Positions 59,211-64,000 of a stretch of 64,000 nucleotides of DNA are shown one piece after another. The DNA lies in assembly GCA_950106755.1 (NCBI GenBank), contig OX467083.1, positions 45,274,555-45,338,554 on the forward strand, given 5' to 3'. Under the pieces are notes generated by a model, which saw only the letters and a list, made by a program, of their open reading frames with translations, was not told the origin of the DNA and ran no database searches. The DNA is from Climacium dendroides (taxonomy: Eukaryota; Streptophyta; Bryopsida; Hypnales; Climaciaceae). The position numbers and the translations under genes are program-made. Numbering within the stretch: the first letter of the stretch is position 1; each line of letters starts with the position of its first letter.

Positions 59211-59360
59211 CATGGGGTGATTGGGGGCCCTCTACACTACCCGTATTTAGTCTTATAGCTCTTCAATTTTGGTTTGATATATGAATTGGGACACATTGTT
59301 ATTGATGTACTCTCATGATCATTAATTTCCTTTGTACTGAAAAAATGTTTGTTCAATGAT

Positions 59361-59650
59361 TTTCTAATCAAATACCACCAAATTCATAATATATTATATG
59401 GTCGCAAAGGTCTTTCAAGTCTTTCAAGGGTTAACCACTAAAGGAAGGTTTTTCACTATTGTATTCTATGTTTTTCTAATCAAATACCACCAAATTCATA
59501 ATATACTATACGGTCACAAAGGGCTTTCAAGTCTTTCAAGGGTTAACCCCCAAAGGAAGGTTTTTGACTATTGTATTTTATGTTTTTCTAATCAAATACC
59601 ACCAAATTCATAATATACTATATGGTTACAAAGGGCTTTCAAGTCTTTTC
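59361..59650. repeat. 111-bp tandem repeat, about 2.6 copies
   Basis: Units begin TTTTCTAATCAAATACCACC at 59361, 59472 and 59584. Each carries CTTTCAAGTCTTTCAAGGGTTAACC..CTAAAGGAAGG in its middle, so the terminal word of the TTAACCCC family is part of the unit. The third copy runs straight into the element starting near 59648. Confidence 0.85.
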
Positions 59651-60225
59651 ACCCCTAAAGTTCCAAGGTCATTTTGGTATCAAAACCACTTTAAACTATA
59701 GCTTGTGCTACGTTCATCTACAAAATAAATTTTTAAAAATATTTTTTAAAATTTGACCGTAGGATCTTGTTCTACACTTGTCTTAGATTACGTGATAACT
59801 TTTTGTGATTTTTGACCTTATAGATTGAAAGATATTAGCATTCAAAGTGAAAGAAATTAATTTCTTTCAAGAAGTTGCTATGATTGCCCGCAAAACAAGA
59901 AGCTCCATAACTTTCACATCTCTAATCCAAATGGAATGAATAAAAGCTTCCCATTTACAAGAAAAATACAATCTATGAGGAAAAAAAATATTAAAATTTT
60001 TATTTCAATTTTTTGTGGGGTTTTTTTGCTGCCCGGTCTCCCCTATTTTGAAGTTATTGTGTCATAACTTTTGCTCCCGGGCACCGTTTGAAATAAAAAT
60101 TATATTCCTAGAAAACTTATAAGTTTTTTTATCTTATGGGAAAGTTTCAATAAAAATTGAGATCATACGAGCTTGCCCGAAATCCATTTTTTTCTTTGTA
60201 GGGATAATGGGACTTTAGGGGATAA
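59648..60225. mobile_element. Second copy of the TTAACCCC-ended element
   Basis: It is collinear with 631-1217 through most of its length (GGATCTTGTTCTACACTTGT, TGATTGCCCSCAAAACAAGA, CTTTTGCTCCYGGGCACCG). The right end GGGACTTTAGGGGATAA at 60209 is intact but for one change. The left end has lost its first bases (CACCCCTAAAGTTCC). Non-coding. Confidence 0.75.
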
Positions 60226-60235
60226 GGGGGGTAAC

Positions 60236-61168
60236 CACTAAAGTTTTAACTATGTTTTTACCAAAAGTGCTCAAAATTGCAATTTCTAGTACAAATGCCA
60301 AATTTTAGAAGAAAAAAATTTTGGATACATGTAACTGTATGATCTTGTAGTACGTTGGTTTGAAAAGATGTGAAAAAAATTTAGAAACTCCCATTGTGTA
60401 GATTGTGAGATATTAGTGTTTGAATTGACAAAAATCCTTTTTTTTGACCTTGCAAAACTCTAAGTAATTGCACTTCACAAGGTTACATTGATATTAAAAA
60501 ATGTCCAAAATGGTGGTTACTCCTTGGATTCACTCTTCAAGGCAATTGGCTACATGCTTGACCATTTTTGGCTACATTTGAAATTGTCTAATATATAAGA
60601 AAAAAATAGTTAGTTGAAAGATGTAGAGAATGATTCAAAATATGAAATTGTTAAGAATTTAGTTATAGAATTGAAAAATGCCAATTCCAATGGTTGTAAC
60701 ATTATTATAAACAATCTATACCTAATGTTTTAGTTTCTTTTCCAATGATATATGGAAATCAAGTTAAATAAAGGACTTCAAAGTTTATTTTAGAATAAAG
60801 ATTCTTTAACTACTTGCAAACTACCCGCAAACCAAAACTCCTCATGACTTTCATTTCATTAATCAAAATGGAATGGTTCAAAGCTTTCCATATATAAATA
60901 AATTTAGAGAACAATTACAAATTTTTAGTTTTTTAAAAAGTGATTTTTAAAGAAATTTTGTTTTGTTGCCCAAATTGCATGTTAATCGCTAAAAACTACA
61001 TACAATAACTTTTTAACCATGTAGTCAAAAATTAAGAAAATTGTTGGGCCTTAAAGCTATTCATTGGGCACATGTTGTGTGAAAATTGAAAAATTGAAAA
61101 AGAAGAACTCCATTTGTAGTAAGCTGCCCAAAATTGCTATGTTGCTAAAAAACGTAGTTTAGGGCTTT
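60236..61168. mobile_element. Diverged third copy of the TTAACCCC family
   Basis: It starts TAACCACTAAAG and ends CTTTAGAGGTTAA. The internal order of recognisable words (ATGATCTTGTAGTACGTTGG, AGATATTAGTGTTTGA, CAAAATGGAATGGTTCAAAGC) follows 631-1217, with extra sequence in between. Non-coding. Confidence 0.6.
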
Positions 61169-61184
61169 AGAGGTTAAATGTCAA

Positions 61185-61950
61185 CAAGGATGTTGGCATT
61201 CAATGGATGACACAAGACCCTTCTAGTAGGATAGAAGGGCAATTATTTAGCCTCAAAATTTTGTTGTGAAAAGGGGAGGTTTTCTATAGTAGTTTGACTT
61301 CAAATAAATGCTTTTGCAAATTTGTAAGAGAATAATTCACATGTAACCAAAGAGGTGATTTCCATGGTCACCAAACCAACCTTTGGGGGTTGATTTGTAT
61401 TTCAAGATAAGTGTAAAAATTGTCCCCAATTTTGTAGTTGATTAACCATGTTACATTTCTTTGGACAAAGAGTATATGATTGGATGGGCGAAGGTGAATT
61501 GACCCCTTCATTTCCTCGCGTTTTATCCTTTGAAAAATATTGAAACTTTTTATTTGTCACCCATGATAAAATTTGGAAATTTAGAATTCATGTTTAAGAA
61601 TTAGAGGCCCCAAATTAGGAATATGTGACATGATGAAATTCAAAATTAATCAAACACAAAATAGGGACAATTCTTGCATTTACCCTTGGTTGGAGGAATG
61701 AGGGGATCAATTCATTTTGATTTGTCTTTAATGGATGACAAAGAATCCTTCTATGTAAAACATGGTGCACATATTCATCCTTGAAATTTTACCGTGTAGA
61801 AAGGTATTGGAGGTCTTGCACATTTTGACCTTTAGTCAATGCTCTTGGATTTTTTAAAGCAAATTATTTGCATGGTACCAAAAAAGATGATATCTACAAT
61901 GACTAGTCCATCCTTTAGAGATTAATTTTGTTTTTCTTGATGTTGCTCAA
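61185..61950. repeat. Mosaic of older MITE copies
   Basis: 61195-61400 and 61735-61930 are two degenerate copies of the 13363-13579 MITE core (GGATGACA, YAGGATAGAAGG, GATTTCCATGGTCACC). Between them, 61485-61725 resembles the Mutator-type MITE split by the copia element (GAATTGACCCCTTCATT facing AATGAGGGGATCAATT, with the shared interior AAAATTTGGAAATTTAGAATTC). Confidence 0.55.
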
Positions 61951-61954
61951 TTAA

Positions 61955-62660
61955 ATGGAGGTCTTTAACCTCCAAAGGATGTAGGCCATTTTTTTGCCAA
62001 AAACCACACAATATTGCAATTTTTGTTGTGTTCATCCAAGTAAACAAAACAAAAACTTTTTCAGGAATCTAACTATAAGATCTTGAACTTTAATTATGTG
62101 AGATCATATGGTAATAATTTCGTAAATTTTGACCTTACAAATTGGAAGATATTAGCAATCAAAGTTGGAAAAAAAATTTGAACACTAGTTTGCAATTTCA
62201 AATGATTTTGATTGCCATTGGTAAAAAAAATTTGCACTATAGACTTTGAATTTTAAAAAATTGTGTTGAAGAATTGAGTTAAAATCTTAGAAAATATCCT
62301 ACTTGATTTTCATTCTTTAAGATATTGTTAAGTAGAAGTAAGTCCAAGATTGAAAGAAAAATTAGATTGCCATTAGCTCTAAGGTGCAATTAAAACACAA
62401 TAATCCTTGTCGTGAGATTGTTCTAGCAAGCAAACTTAACCTTGTCAAACAATTTTTTTAGAATTATTGTGAAAATTGCATTTAGAAATGAATCCTACAA
62501 GTTATTTTTTCAAGAAAATGCTTTAATTGACCCCAAAACGAGATTATTCATAGCTTTCACATCACTAACCCTAATGGAATGAATCAAAGCTTCACATGTA
62601 GACAAAAATATGATCTATAAGAAAAATCAATTAATTTAATTTCAAATATTTATGCAAAGA
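61955..62660. mobile_element. Diverged fourth copy of the TTAACCCC family
   Basis: It begins CTTTAACCTCCAAAGG and keeps the words AAGATCTTGAACTTTAATTA, GAAGATATTAGCAATCAAAG, AGCTTTCACATCACTAACCC and TGGAATGAATCAAAGCTTC in the order of 631-1217. The right end is not clear. Confidence 0.5.
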
Positions 62661-64000
62661 GAGTTGGACAAAGTGTAGCCATTGGAGCATCCAATGTGGA
62701 GGTCCAAATGTGGATTTTAGGGTTGTCAAATTTAGGATAGTTTCGAAAATCTTGTTTGTACTATAGAGATGTCTTCAGGGATTTGGAATTACAATTTTGT
62801 AGTAGCACTTTGTAGTTCTTGCTTGTTCAGGTTGTGGAGGGTTCTTTACTTTCTACTTAGACATTCTTCTTCCTTTCGTTACTTCATTTGCTTCAATACT
62901 TGCAAATGTACATATACAAAGTGTAGGGTTTTGCGTTGTCCCACTTTTTAGGATCCTTGTGAAAAAATGAAGGAAAATAAAATTTAGGGTTTTGTTTTGG
63001 CACAATTCTTGAGATTTTGCTAAAATAAAATAGGATTTGAAAATTTTGAGGTCAAGCCTACACCACTAATCTCCTCATTTAATTATGAATCATTTGTCAT
63101 TCATAGCTTCTAATGGTTGGGTAATCATTTTGCATGATAGAGTTTGAAGATCATCATTCTAAGGGAGTTGCAAAGCATGATGATCAAGTAGCGGGTAGAT
63201 AGTCACTTCAATTTGCACCTAAGAGCAACAATTATACATGTTGGTCCTTCGGGTGATGAAGTAAAGACACATGTATGTGCATAGTCAAAGTTTGTTTTTT
63301 CATATAGAAGCTATCATTGTACTACATTAAAGCAATCTACTTTCTGGCTCTAGAAAATAGTCTATTTATTAGCACAATGTAGAAGATTTTGAGACCCTAA
63401 ACCACAACATATGTGAAGCTTAGATAGTATAATACTATTTGTATGGTTTTTAATTTCCTTGTTTTTTTCTCCTATTGTGCATTTATGATTCATTTGCATG
63501 ATTTATTTATATGAATTGTTTAATATATGATGTCAATATATGGTTTGTTAAAAGGGTTGTGTTCAATAATAATTAGAGTGTACATATTATAGTCATCAAT
63601 CCTAAAACTATGTATAAATTTTTGAAATATAATAGGGATATGTTTAAATGCCTCAAATTTCAATTTGAACTACCATTGAGTATAGAAAAATAGGCAAAAA
63701 GTAGAAGTAGAAAAAATAAGGGCATATATATTGTGAAATAATAGCTAAATAGCCCTGCAAATAAAATGTTTCAATACACATATATATGGATTACAAGGTA
63801 TAGTGAAGTACTAAGAATGTTAAATTGACATTCTATAATGATAATTGTAACAAAATTGGATCATGGTTGGTTTTATAGCAACCTATTTTATTCTTGAGTT
63901 TTGAATATTGTATGAAAGACAAGTATTATTTTATATTCATTGTTATGTTATTTCAAATTCATTGAATCAATGTTTATTCAATATTAAACCAACCATGGTT
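62661..64000. other. AT-rich intergenic DNA
   Basis: No gene or bounded element is seen up to the window end. A 60-codon frame at 62769-62951 is Cys- and Phe-rich but resembles nothing known. Confidence 0.45.

Noticed and set aside
1..64000. tRNA, rRNA or known plant miRNA genes
   Set aside because: I looked for B-box-like GGTTCGAATCC words and common plant miRNA sequences by eye and found none convincing. A tRNAscan or Infernal run would be needed to exclude them.

Overview
The window is nuclear DNA of a plant. Genes have GT-AG introns. Coding islands of roughly balanced base composition sit in very AT-rich, repeat-packed intergenic DNA. Three genes belong to plant families: RNA-dependent RNA polymerase 6, an ASG1-like protein and a SABATH methyltransferase. 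A plant-type Ty1/copia retrotransposon is also present. The mix of deep divergence and low gene density suggests a non-seed land plant (bryophyte or lycophyte grade). That is inference, not something the sequence proves.

Layout. 1-1.9 kb: AT-rich repeats, including two terminal-inverted-repeat (TIR) elements, one carrying a 48-bp tandem array. 2-10.3 kb: a long 5' leader and the RDR6 gene (+ strand, four coding exons, 1179 aa), with a small MITE in the leader. 10.3-13.6 kb: dispersed repeats. 13.6-18.6 kb: a GC-rich leader and an ASG1-like gene (+ strand, six coding exons, 656 aa). 18.6-45.5 kb: about 27 kb without an intact gene. It holds fold-back elements, tandem arrays, a decayed CENP-B/pogo-type transposase, and a 3-kb fold-back element that carries a broken plant O-methyltransferase copy. 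45.5-50.8 kb: a complete, apparently very young copia element (minus strand, LTRs identical by eye, one 1487-aa polyprotein), inserted in an older MITE that has its own 9-bp target duplication. 51.4-54.1 kb: a SABATH methyltransferase (+ strand, three exons, 381 aa). 56-58.1 kb: a single-exon 705-aa coiled-coil protein (minus strand). 59.3-64 kb: AT-rich DNA with at least three further copies of the TTAACCCC-ended repeat family.

The four host genes show no sign of acting as a cluster. RDR6 makes double-stranded RNA for 21-nt secondary siRNAs (tasiRNA) and transgene or virus silencing. The ASG1-like protein has no settled biochemical role. SABATH enzymes methylate carboxyl groups of small acids. 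The coiled-coil protein is unrecognised. The most distinctive feature is the dense set of inverted-repeat elements. Several can be resolved to exact ends and target duplications, and nested insertions give a relative order of events.
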